From: RECO01 sp050485385
GTDB lineage: Bacteria > Pseudomonadota > Alphaproteobacteria > Geminicoccales > Geminicoccaceae
Reading direction: 5' to 3'
DNA length: 19,359 bases
NCBI GenBank assembly: GCA_050485385.1
Contig: JBJHBG010000096.1
Location: 1-19,359 of the forward strand
Shown: piece by piece, positions 1 to 6,203 of the stretch
How the letters are laid out: the number at the start of each line of letters is the position of its first letter
Numbering within the stretch: the stretch's first letter is position 1
Position numbers and translations under genes: made by a program
The notes under the pieces: model-generated
Seen by the model: only the letters and a program-made list of their open reading frames with translations
Database searches by the model: none
Told to the model about the DNA's origin: nothing

Positions 1-1
1 T

Positions 2-130
2 CGAGCCGTCCGACCCTCCGAACGCGACGGCATCTTCCACGTCTGGTTCGCCAACTACCGCATCGCCGAGGTCGACCTTACCCAACACTCGGACCGTCCG
101 ACCGTCACCCATCTCCTCGTACGCCTGTAA
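2..130 (+). CDS. C-terminal end of a transposase/integrase-like protein (partial)
   Basis: An open frame enters from the left edge and ends at TAA 128-130, giving 42 residues. The segment DGIFHVWFANYRIAEVDL followed by a short tail ending VTHLLVRL resembles the small beta-rich C-terminus after the DDE integrase core of IS481-like transposases, which typically read D-G-x-(aromatic)-x-V-x-(aromatic)-x-x-x-x-I-A-x-I-D-L near their end. The catalytic DDE core would lie outside the window, so activity cannot be judged. A TGT...ACA stretch at 135-151 just past the stop could be the right end of the element, but the left end is not visible to compare. The family call rests on a short segment and could be wrong. 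Confidence 0.5.
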   Translation, partial: RAVRPSERDGIFHVWFANYRIAEVDLTQHSDRPTVTHLLVRL

Positions 131-163
131 CCCTTGTCTCCGGTCCGTACAGCCCCCCGCGCC

Positions 164-183
164 CCCCCGGAAAGAATTGGGGG
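164..183. repeat. small C5/G5 hairpin beside the glycerate kinase terminator
   Basis: Five C at 164-168 can pair with five G at 179-183 around a 10-base loop. It sits directly next to the hairpin at 185-207, so the two form a tandem pair between the transposase tail and the glycerate kinase stop. It may be part of the terminator region or of a dispersed intergenic repeat; one copy cannot tell. Confidence 0.35.
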
Positions 184-184
184 T

Positions 185-207
185 GCAGGGGGTCAAAAAC
201 CCCCTGC
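185..207 (-). terminator. hairpin downstream of glycerate kinase
   Basis: GCAGGGGG (185-192) and CCCCCTGC (200-207) form a perfect 8-bp stem with a 7-base A/T-rich loop. It starts 7 bases beyond the stop codon of the minus-strand glycerate kinase, the usual place for a terminator. No T-run follows the stem on the minus strand, so classical intrinsic termination is uncertain. Confidence 0.5.
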
Positions 208-214
208 CTCTTGC

Positions 215-1486
215 CTATGCCACCCTTGGATCGACCACGACGGCGCGGAAGTCGTTGACGTTGGTGAGGGTGGGGCCGCTGACCACGAGGTCGTCGATGG
301 CGGCGAAGGCCGTGTACGCGTCGTTCTCGGCGAGGCGTGCCTCGGGGTCGATGCCGGCCTCGCGCATGCGGTCGAGCGTGTCGGGCAGGACCACCGCACC
401 GGCATTGTCCTCCGAGCCGTCGATGCCGTCGGTGTCGCAGGCGATGGCGGCGATGCCGGCCGCACCCTGGAGCGCCAGGGCGAGGCCCAAGAGGAACTCG
501 GTGTTGCGCCCGCCCTTGCCGTCGCCCTTCACCGTCACCGTGGTCTCGCCGCCCGAGAGCAGCACGGCCGGCGGGGCTGTGGGGTGGCCGTGGTCGCGGG
601 CGAAGGTGGCGATGCCGGCCATGACCTTGCCCACCACCCGGGCCTCGCCTTCGATGGCGTCGCCGAGGAGGAGCGGGGCGAGGCCGTGGCTTCGGGCTTC
701 CTCGGCCGCTGCCTCCAGCATCAGCCTTGGCGTGGCGATCAGGTGCATGGAGGCGTCCGCCAGCTTGGGGTCGCCCGGCTTGGGCGTCTCGTTGGCCGGG
801 TCCTCCAGCGCCTTGGCGGCGGCGGGCGGCAGGTCGAGGGCGAAGCGCCGCACCACGTCGCGTGCCTCCTCCAGCGTCGACGGGTCGCCCACCGTCGGCC
901 CGGAGGCGACCGCCGTCACGTCGTCGCCGGGCACGTCCGAAATGGCGAGCGTCACCACCCGCGCGGGATGCGCCGCCACCGCCAGTCGGCCGCCCTTCAC
1001 CGCCGACAGGTGGCGGCGGACCACGTTCATCTCCTTGATGTCGGCGCCGGAGCGGAGCAGCGCCCGGTTCACCGCCTGCTTGTCCGCCAGCGTGAGGCCG
1101 GCGGCCGGCACCGTCAGCAGCGCCGAGCCGCCGCCCGAGATCAGTGCCACCACGAGGTCGTCGGCGCCGAGCCCCTCCACCAGCGCCAGGATGCGCCGTG
1201 CCGCATCGAGGCCCGCCGCGTCCGGCGTGGGGTGCGCCGCTTCGACGATCTCGATCCGCTCGCAAGGCACGCCGTGGCCGTAGCGGGTGACGACCAGCCC
1301 CTCCAGCGGCCCGTCCCACGCCCGCTCGAAGGCCCGGGCCATCGCCGCCGACGCCTTGCCGGCGCCGACCACCACGGTGCGCCCCTTCGGTCGCTCCGGC
1401 AGATGACGCGGCACGATCACCGCCGGGTCCGCCGCCCGCACGCCTGCCTCGAACAAGGCTTCGAGCACCCGCCGCACGTCGTTCAT
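215..1486 (-). CDS. gckA: Glycerate 2-kinase (MOFRL family)
   Basis: A 423-residue cytoplasmic enzyme expected to phosphorylate D-glycerate at C2 with ATP to give 2-phosphoglycerate, feeding glyoxylate-, serine- or tartrate-derived glycerate into lower glycolysis. The N-terminal DUF4147-type domain shows VGAGKAS (40-46, with the conserved Lys43), the glycine-rich SGGGSALL (117-124), the K-x-x-N-x-x-R-R-H-L-S region (151-161) and SDVPGDD (183-189). The C-terminal MOFRL domain has SGGETTV (311-317), GGRN (325-328), DTDGIDG (351-357) and a typical GPTxTNVND ending (404-412). Length matches the family (about 420-440). The frame stays open far upstream to 1996, but the ATG at 1486 is chosen because GGGAGGG (1492-1498) lies 5 bases before it and family homology begins there. 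It stands alone, divergent from the ModE gene. Similar proteins are sometimes annotated TtuD/hydroxypyruvate reductase. Confidence 0.93.
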   Translation of the reverse strand: MNDVRRVLEALFEAGVRAADPAVIVPRHLPERPKGRTVVVGAGKASAAMARAFERAWDGPLEGLVVTRYGHGVPCERIEIVEAAHPTPDAAGLDAARRILALVEGLGADDLVVALISGGGSALLTVPAAGLTLADKQAVNRALLRSGADIKEMNVVRRHLSAVKGGRLAVAAHPARVVTLAISDVPGDDVTAVASGPTVGDPSTLEEARDVVRRFALDLPPAAAKALEDPANETPKPGDPKLADASMHLIATPRLMLEAAAEEARSHGLAPLLLGDAIEGEARVVGKVMAGIATFARDHGHPTAPPAVLLSGGETTVTVKGDGKGGRNTEFLLGLALALQGAAGIAAIACDTDGIDGSEDNAGAVVLPDTLDRMREAGIDPEARLAENDAYTAFAAIDDLVVSGPTLTNVNDFRAVVVDPRVA

Positions 1487-1600
1487 CCTGGCCCTCCCAC
1501 ACGTGCCGCCCCGTCTGCCCGCACGGCAAGCGAAACGCAACGCCGAAGCCGGCGGCGGTGTGGTCTTGCCATTCGCCGGCGCCGCGACGAGGTTCCGGCC

Positions 1601-1972
1601 ATGGCCAAGCGTCCACCCGAGCCCGGCTTGCGGCTGCGCTACGTGTTTGCCGCCGGCACCATGCTCGGTCCCGGCAAGGCGGATCTGTTGGAAGCGATCC
1701 GCACGACCGGCTCCATCGCTGCCGCCGGCCGGCGCATGGGGATGAGCTACAAGCGTGCCTGGACGCTGGTCGAGACGTTGAACGACATCTTCCGTGAGCC
1801 GCTGGTCGAGCGCAGCCGCGGCGGTGCCGGCCACGGCGGCGCCAAGCTGACCGCAACCGGCGAGGAGGTGCTGGCGCTCTATCGCCGGCTCGAGGCGCGC
1901 AGCCTGGAAGCCGCCGAGACCGAGATCGCTCGTCTGGCGGAGTTGGCCAGCGATGTGGCCGACGGGACATAG
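1601..1972 (+). CDS. modE: ModE-type winged-helix regulator, DNA-binding domain only
   Basis: A 123-residue protein matching the N-terminal domain of ModE. The helix-turn-helix is in GSIAAAGRRMGMSYKRAW (37-54), where the M-S-Y-K-R-A-W signature is characteristic. The wing region has RSRGGAGHGGAKLTATG (71-87), and a helical tail follows (88-115) that probably mediates dimerisation. The C-terminal molybdate-binding MOP/TOBE domains of E. coli ModE are absent, as in the one-domain ModE-like proteins of many bacteria. GAGG (1589-1592) lies 8 bases before the ATG. The gene ends about 50 bases before modA, and a palindrome lies between them, so it most likely represses modABC when Mo is plentiful. 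How it would sense Mo without the MOP domain is not shown by the sequence. Confidence 0.87.
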   Translation: MAKRPPEPGLRLRYVFAAGTMLGPGKADLLEAIRTTGSIAAAGRRMGMSYKRAWTLVETLNDIFREPLVERSRGGAGHGGAKLTATGEEVLALYRRLEARSLEAAETEIARLAELASDVADGT

Positions 1973-1975
1973 CAC

Positions 1976-2005
1976 TTGCCGGGCGCCGAGGGCCATGGAT
2001 ATGTA
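1976..2005 (+). promoter_or_regulatory. weak promoter candidate for modABC
   Basis: TTGCCG (1976-1981) and TATGTA (2000-2005) are 18 bases apart, with partial matches to sigma70 hexamers (4/6 and 3/6). The -10-like element lies inside the left arm of the palindrome at 1998-2019, so bound regulator would cover it. Weak by itself; the overlap with the palindrome makes it worth listing. Confidence 0.3.
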
Positions 2006-2019
2006 CCGACGGACATATC
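1998..2019. promoter_or_regulatory. Mo-box-like palindrome upstream of modA
   Basis: GATATGT (1998-2004) and ACATATC (2013-2019) are perfect inverted 7-mers separated by 8 bases. This is an AT-rich symmetric site in otherwise GC-rich DNA, lying exactly between the ModE-type regulator and modA. ModE operators in other proteobacteria are AT-rich palindromes of about this size built on TATAT-like arms. Binding by the adjacent regulator is inferred from position and form. Confidence 0.65.
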
Positions 2020-2034
2020 ATGAAGGCCGAGCCG

Positions 2035-2826
2035 ATGCCCGCCTGCCCGCTGCCAATCCGTTCTCGACTGCTGCCGGTGGCGCTGGTCTCGGGTCTGCTC
2101 GCCTTCGCGCCCGTCGCCAAGGCCTCCGACCTGGTCGTGTTCGCCGCTGCCAGTCTGAAGACTGCGCTGGACGACGTGGCCGAACGGTGGACGGCCGAGA
2201 CCGGCGGCACGGTTGCCATCGCCTACGCCGGTAGCTCCGCCCTCGCGCGGCAGATCGAGCAGGGCGCACCCGCCGACCTGTTCGTCTCGGCCGACATGTC
2301 GTGGATGGACTACCTCGACGAACGTGGCCTCGTTCGTCGCGACACGCGCGTCGATCTGCTCGGCAACCGGATCGTTCTGATTGCCCATGGCCGGGGTGCG
2401 GCGGCGGTCGACATCGCCGACGGCTTCGATCTCGCCGGACTGCTCGGCGACGCATGGCTCGCCATGGCCGACGTCGCGGCGGTGCCGGCCGGCCGCTACG
2501 GCAAGGCATCGCTCATGAGTTTGGGCGTGTGGACGAGCGTGGAGCATCGGGTCGCGCAGGCCGAGAACGTGCGGGCGGCGCTGGCGCTGGTCGCGCGCGG
2601 TGAGGCGCCGTTCGGTATCGTCTACGCCACCGACGCCGCGGCGGAGGACAACGTCACCGTCGTCGGTACCTTTCCCGAGGACACCCACCCGCCGATAATC
2701 TACCCGGTGGCGGCAACCGCCGACGCCATGCACGAGGACGTTGCGGCCTTCCTCGACTACCTCGCCTCCGATTCCGTCCGCCCGCTGTTCGAGCGCCAGG
2801 GCTTCACGATGCTCGACCAGGAATAG
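2035..2826 (+). CDS. modA: Molybdate ABC transporter, periplasmic binding protein ModA
   Basis: Binds molybdate (and tungstate) in the periplasm and hands it to ModBC. The 263-residue form has a signal peptide (about 1-30: basic n-region, hydrophobic PVALVSGLLAF, cleavage near AKA-SD). The mature part starts DLVVFAAASLK, whose Ser40 is an oxyanion ligand by homology. It also has YAGSSALARQIEQGAPADLF (64-83, Ser67/68), VPAGRYGKAS (150-159), AENVRAAL (176-183) and GIVYATDA (194-201, Tyr197). These cover the ModA anion-binding positions. An ATG at 2020 in the same frame abuts the palindrome and has little ribosome-binding sequence. The ATG at 2035 has GAAGG (2022-2026) 8 bases upstream and is preferred; using 2020 adds five residues (MKAEP). 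It is the first gene of modABC. Confidence 0.97.
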   Translation: MPACPLPIRSRLLPVALVSGLLAFAPVAKASDLVVFAAASLKTALDDVAERWTAETGGTVAIAYAGSSALARQIEQGAPADLFVSADMSWMDYLDERGLVRRDTRVDLLGNRIVLIAHGRGAAAVDIADGFDLAGLLGDAWLAMADVAAVPAGRYGKASLMSLGVWTSVEHRVAQAENVRAALALVARGEAPFGIVYATDAAAEDNVTVVGTFPEDTHPPIIYPVAATADAMHEDVAAFLDYLASDSVRPLFERQGFTMLDQE

Positions 2827-2830
2827 GCGT

Positions 2831-3526
2831 TTGTGGGAGCTGTCGCCCACGGAGTGGACGGCCGTCATGCTGTCGCTCCGCGTCGCGTTCTGGGCAACGG
2901 TCGTCAGCCTGCCCTTCGGCATTCTCGTCGCCCTTGCCCTCGCCCGTGGCGAGTTCTGGGGTAAGGGTTTGTTGAACGGCCTCGTGCATCTGCCGCTGAT
3001 CCTGCCGCCGGTGGTCACCGGCTACGTCCTGCTCCTGCTGTTCGGCCGGCGTGGGCCGATCGGCGCGTTCCTGGAGGACACCTTCGGCATCGTTCTCGCC
3101 TTCCGCTGGACGGGGGCGGTGCTGGCCTGTGCGGTGATGGCGTTTCCCTTGATGGTCCGCGCGATCCGGCTCGCCATCGAGGCGGTCGACCCGAAGCTGG
3201 AGGAGGCCGCCGGCACTCTCGGCGCCAACCGGTTTTGGACCTTCGCCGTGGTCACGCTGCCCTTGATCCTGCCCGGCATCGTCGCCGGGGCCATTCTGGC
3301 CTTCGCCAAGGCCATGGGCGAGTTCGGCGCCACCATCACCTTCGTCTCCAACATCCCCGGTCAGACGCAGACCCTGCCGTCGGCGATCTACACCTTCACC
3401 CAGGTTCCGGGCGGCGACGTCGGGGCCATGCGGCTGACGGCGGTCGCCATCGTCGTGGCACTCGCGGCACTTTTCGCCGCCGAGTTCGTCGCCCGCAGGG
3501 TGGCCGCGCGGATCGCCGAGCGATGA
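2831..3526 (+). CDS. modB: Molybdate ABC transporter permease ModB
   Basis: Inner-membrane permease, 231 residues, with about five to six hydrophobic segments (for example 15-38, 51-72, 95-113, 137-160, 200-220). HLPLILPPVVTGYVLLLLFG (53-72), MAFPLMVRAIRLAIE (103-117) and the EAA loop EEAAGTLGANRFWTF (124-138) are typical of ModB. GEFGATITFVSNIPGQTQTL (163-182) is almost family-invariant. The start is taken as TTG 2831: it gives the L/M-W-E-L-SPTEWTAV beginning expected for ModB, and AGGAA (2819-2823), overlapping the end of modA, lies 7 bases upstream. The next in-frame ATG (2867) would cut into the first membrane helix. Only 4 bases separate it from the modA stop. Confidence 0.96.
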   Translation: MWELSPTEWTAVMLSLRVAFWATVVSLPFGILVALALARGEFWGKGLLNGLVHLPLILPPVVTGYVLLLLFGRRGPIGAFLEDTFGIVLAFRWTGAVLACAVMAFPLMVRAIRLAIEAVDPKLEEAAGTLGANRFWTFAVVTLPLILPGIVAGAILAFAKAMGEFGATITFVSNIPGQTQTLPSAIYTFTQVPGGDVGAMRLTAVAIVVALAALFAAEFVARRVAARIAER

Positions 3527-4695
3527 GCCTGGACGTGGCCTTGCACCACCGGCTCGGCGCGTTCGTCCTCGACGTCGCGTTCTCGGCGCCTTCGGGCGTT
3601 ACCGCGCTGTTCGGCCGCTCGGGCTCGGGCAAGACCACGGTCGTGAACGCAGTGGCGGGGCTTCTGCGCCCCGAGGCCGGGTCGGTGGTGCTCGACGGCC
3701 GCACCCTGGTCGACACCGAACGGCGGATCAGGGTGCCCCGCCACCGGCGGCGTATTGGCTACGTCTTCCAGGAAGGACGCCTCTTCCCGCACCTGACCGT
3801 GCGGCAGAACCTGCGCTTCGGCGGCTGGTTCGCGCCCCGGCCGGCGAGCCGCACGGAGGAAGCGCGCGTGGTCGAACTCCTGGGCATCGGCCATCTCCTG
3901 GAGCGGCGCCCCGGCCGGCTCTCGGGCGGCGAGAAGCAGCGCGTGGCGATCGGCCGGGCGCTGCTCGCCGGCCCCGAAGCGCTGCTGATGGACGAGCCGC
4001 TGGCGGCGCTCGACGAGGCGCGCAAGGCGGAGATCCTGCCCTATCTGGAGCGGTTGCGCGACGAGGTACGGGTGCCGATCGTCTACGTCAGCCACGCCGT
4101 CGGCGAGGTCGCTCGGCTCGCGACCACCGTGGTGGCCCTCGCCGAGGGGCGGGTGGAGCGGGTTGGCCCGGCGGCGGAGTTGTTGGCCGATCCGACGGCG
4201 TTTCCGCTGCTCGGCCGGCACGAGGCGGGCGGCATGCTCACCGCCCGCGTCCTCGGTCACGACACGGCCGACGGGCTGACCGAGCTGGCGGTCGACGGCG
4301 GCCGGCTCTGGGTGCCGCAGGTCGACGCGGCGCCGGGGTCGCGCTTGCGCGTCCACGTGCATGCCCGCGACGTCATCCTGGCGACGGCGTTGCCGACCGG
4401 GCTCAGCGCGTTGAACGCGTTGCCGGCCACGGTTACCGCCATCGGTTCGGCCGAGGGCTCGATCGTCGACGTCGGCCTCGCCGTCGGCGACGGGCGCTTG
4501 GCGGCGCGGATCACCCGGCGCTCGCTGCGGACGCTGGCGCTGGCGCCGGGAACACCCTGCTACGCCATCCTCAAGTCTGTCGCCGTCGGCCGTCGCGACG
4601 TGGGTGTGGCGCCGGCCGAGCGACCGCGACCGGCGCATGCGACTGCGATGTCGCTTGGCGCTCGACATGGCCCGGGAGCGGCGGTTTCCGATTGA
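3523..4695 (+). CDS. modC: Molybdate ABC transporter ATPase ModC
   Basis: ATPase that drives ModB, 390 residues. It has Walker A GRSGSGKT (31-38), Q-loop VFQEGRLFPH (81-90), signature LSGGEKQR (133-140), Walker B LLMDEP (154-159), D-loop AALDE and H-loop His191. A C-terminal MOP/TOBE domain follows (about 293-355, beginning SALNALPATVTAI), a possible oxyanion-sensing site in the transporter. The ATG overlaps the modB stop as ATGA, implying translational coupling. Family members usually end near the position corresponding to K351-SVAVGRRD. Here about 30 extra Ala/Arg/Pro/His-rich residues follow, without an obvious domain, possibly through loss of an earlier stop. The MOP domain is of interest because the adjacent ModE-like regulator lacks one. 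Confidence 0.97.
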   Translation: MSLDVALHHRLGAFVLDVAFSAPSGVTALFGRSGSGKTTVVNAVAGLLRPEAGSVVLDGRTLVDTERRIRVPRHRRRIGYVFQEGRLFPHLTVRQNLRFGGWFAPRPASRTEEARVVELLGIGHLLERRPGRLSGGEKQRVAIGRALLAGPEALLMDEPLAALDEARKAEILPYLERLRDEVRVPIVYVSHAVGEVARLATTVVALAEGRVERVGPAAELLADPTAFPLLGRHEAGGMLTARVLGHDTADGLTELAVDGGRLWVPQVDAAPGSRLRVHVHARDVILATALPTGLSALNALPATVTAIGSAEGSIVDVGLAVGDGRLAARITRRSLRTLALAPGTPCYAILKSVAVGRRDVGVAPAERPRPAHATAMSLGARHGPGAAVSD

Positions 4696-4766
4696 GCTTC
4701 GATGTTTGGGCGTGTCTGCCGGGCGAGTTCGTTCGATGCGAGCGCCGTCGGCCCACACGGCGGCGG

Positions 4767-4795
4767 TTGAGCTTGGGGGGCAAGTTCCCTATATG
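4767..4795 (+). promoter_or_regulatory. sigma70-like promoter candidate for speDE
   Basis: TTGAGC (4767-4772) and TATATG (4790-4795) are separated by the ideal 17 bases, each matching 4/6 of the sigma70 consensus. They lie in the 149-base gap between modC and speD. Transcription would begin near 4802, leaving a short leader of about 40 bases before the speD ATG at 4845. Confidence 0.5.
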
Positions 4796-4844
4796 CCATC
4801 GGCGCGCAGTTGGCCGCGCACATCTGCTGGTTGGGGGGGACGCC

Positions 4845-5324
4845 ATGTCGCCAGACGCCCTCTTCCAATTGGGGATGGGTTTGAATCGTCATCGAACCTC
4901 CCAAACGGAAGTACAGATTGCCGCGCCGCTCGCGTCGAGCGACGAGGATCGGTTGGATTTCTTCACCGAGCGCAACGGCGTGACGTGCGCCGGCTCGCAC
5001 CTGATCATCGACCTCTACGGCGCCGAGGGCCTCGACGACATCGAGCGGATCGACCGGGCGATGCGTGCGTGCGTCGAGGCGGCGGGGGCGACGCTTTTGC
5101 ACATCCACCTGCACCCGTTCGAGCCGAATGGCGGCATCAGTGGGGTCGCGGTCTTGGCCGAGAGCCACATCTCGATCCACTCCTGGCCCGAGCGGGGCTA
5201 TGCGGCGCTCGACGTCTTCATGTGCGGCGAGGCCGAGCCGCGCGCCTGCGTCGACGTGTTGAAGGCGGCCTTCCGCCCGGAGCGCGTCGCCGTGAAGGAA
5301 CTGTTGCGCGGCCGGGAAGCGTGA
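4845..5324 (+). CDS. speD: S-adenosylmethionine decarboxylase proenzyme (pyruvoyl)
   Basis: Makes decarboxylated SAM, the aminopropyl donor for spermidine. The 159-residue proenzyme has the short prokaryotic SpeD core: GSHLIIDLYGAEGLDDI (50-66), LLHIHLHPFEPNGGISGVAV (84-103), and the self-cleavage segment LAESHISIHSWPERGYAALD (104-123). Ser107 would be converted to the pyruvoyl group after cleavage at Glu106-Ser107. His112 and Cys127 (in FMCG) match the processing and catalytic residues. About 45 residues precede the core, longer than in the compact Thermotoga form. The frame runs open to 4692, but ATG 4845 is chosen because GGGGGGGA (4833-4840) lies 4 bases before it. It overlaps speE by GTGA, so the two are coupled. 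Confidence 0.94.
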   Translation: MSPDALFQLGMGLNRHRTSQTEVQIAAPLASSDEDRLDFFTERNGVTCAGSHLIIDLYGAEGLDDIERIDRAMRACVEAAGATLLHIHLHPFEPNGGISGVAVLAESHISIHSWPERGYAALDVFMCGEAEPRACVDVLKAAFRPERVAVKELLRGREA

Positions 5325-6163
5325 GGCGCTTCGTCGATCGGGTCACGCCCGGCGTCGACCACGTGTTCGAGACCGAGCGCGTGATCGTCGAGGAGCGGAC
5401 CGCGCACCAGTACCTGGCGCTCTTCGAGCACCGGCTGTTCGGCACCGTCCTCATCCTGGACGGTGCCGTGCAGCTCACAACGGCGGACGAATACGTCTAC
5501 CATGAGATGCTGGCGCACGTGCCGATCCTGGCGCATGGCGCGGTGCGGGACGTGTTGATCGTCGGCGGTGGCGACGGCGGGCTGGCGGCACGGGTGCTCC
5601 AGCATCCGGGCGTGCGCTCGGTCACCCTGGTCGAGATCGACGAGGCGGTGGTGAGCTTCGCCAAGCGGCACTTCCAGGCGATGAACGCGGCGGCCTTCGC
5701 CGATCCCCGGTTGGAGGTGGTCGTCGCCGACGGGACGGTGTTCGCCGCCACGACGGAGCGCCGGTTCGATGCCATCCTGGTGGACAGCACCGATCCCGTC
5801 GGTCCGGCCAAGGTGCTGTTCGAGGTGCCGTTCTACCAAGACGTCCGGCGCTGTCTGCGGCCGGAGGGTGTGGTGGCGATCCAGGCCGGCGTGCCGTTCA
5901 TCCAACCGGCGGAATTCACCACGGCCCTCGGCAATCTGCGGACCGTCTTTGCCGGAGCGGTGCCCTATCTCTGCACGGTGCCGACCTATTTCGGCGGCCA
6001 GATGGCGCTGGGCTATGCCGGCCCCGTCGACGTGCCGCCGGACCTGCTGGCGGAGCGCTTCCGCAGCGTCGGCGGCACCACCCGCTACTACACGCCCGAG
6101 GTGCATCGGGCGGCATTCGCGCTGCCGCCCTTCATCCGCGATCTGTTGCGCGCCGCGGGCTGA
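5321..6163 (+). CDS. speE: Spermidine synthase (polyamine aminopropyltransferase)
   Basis: Transfers the aminopropyl group of decarboxylated SAM to putrescine, giving spermidine and methylthioadenosine. The 280-residue length is normal for SpeE. Visible features are the N-terminal beta domain; LDGAVQLTTADEYVYHEML (46-64), with Gln51 and Tyr60-His61 near the substrate; GGGDGG (82-87) for decarboxylated SAM; LVEID (103-107); VDSTDPVGPAKVLF (154-167), with the catalytic and amine-binding Asp155 and Asp158; and the late PTYFGGQM (221-228). The start is GTG 5321 because family homology begins there and it overlaps the speD stop. The much longer open frame upstream (from 4604) reads through speD in another frame. 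With speD it forms a two-gene spermidine module. The putrescine-forming enzyme is not in the window. Confidence 0.96.
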   Translation: MRRFVDRVTPGVDHVFETERVIVEERTAHQYLALFEHRLFGTVLILDGAVQLTTADEYVYHEMLAHVPILAHGAVRDVLIVGGGDGGLAARVLQHPGVRSVTLVEIDEAVVSFAKRHFQAMNAAAFADPRLEVVVADGTVFAATTERRFDAILVDSTDPVGPAKVLFEVPFYQDVRRCLRPEGVVAIQAGVPFIQPAEFTTALGNLRTVFAGAVPYLCTVPTYFGGQMALGYAGPVDVPPDLLAERFRSVGGTTRYYTPEVHRAAFALPPFIRDLLRAAG

Positions 6164-6166
6164 GCA

Positions 6167-6193
6167 ATGCGGGGGACCGGGCGTCCCCCGCAT
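6167..6193. terminator. bidirectional hairpin between convergent speE and proX
   Basis: ATGCGGGGGAC (6167-6177) and GTCCCCCGCAT (6183-6193) form a perfect 11-bp stem with a 5-base loop. It occupies most of the 40-base gap between two convergent stop codons, so it can serve both operons. There is no U-tract on either side. Confidence 0.75.
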
Positions 6194-6203
6194 CGCCCGT
6201 GCC

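Noticed and set aside
134..1972. Long plus-strand frame upstream of the ModE-like domain, as if a fusion protein
   Set aside because: The part before 1601 is antisense to glycerate kinase and is His/Arg-rich low-complexity sequence; the ModE gene has its own ATG and ribosome site.
105..2219. Very long minus-strand open frame across glycerate kinase, modE and modA
   Set aside because: Arg/Pro/Gly-rich translation with no family features; the real gene (215-1486) lies in another frame. A normal effect of high GC content.
4802..4844. SAM riboswitch or polyamine leader upstream of speD
   Set aside because: Only about 40 bases lie between the promoter candidate and the ATG, and just a weak 5-bp GC stem is present; no SAM-II or SAM-I core could be made out.
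4604..5320. N-terminal extension of spermidine synthase
   Set aside because: It overlaps speD in another frame and shows no SpeE homology; GTG 5321 gives the normal length and couples to speD.
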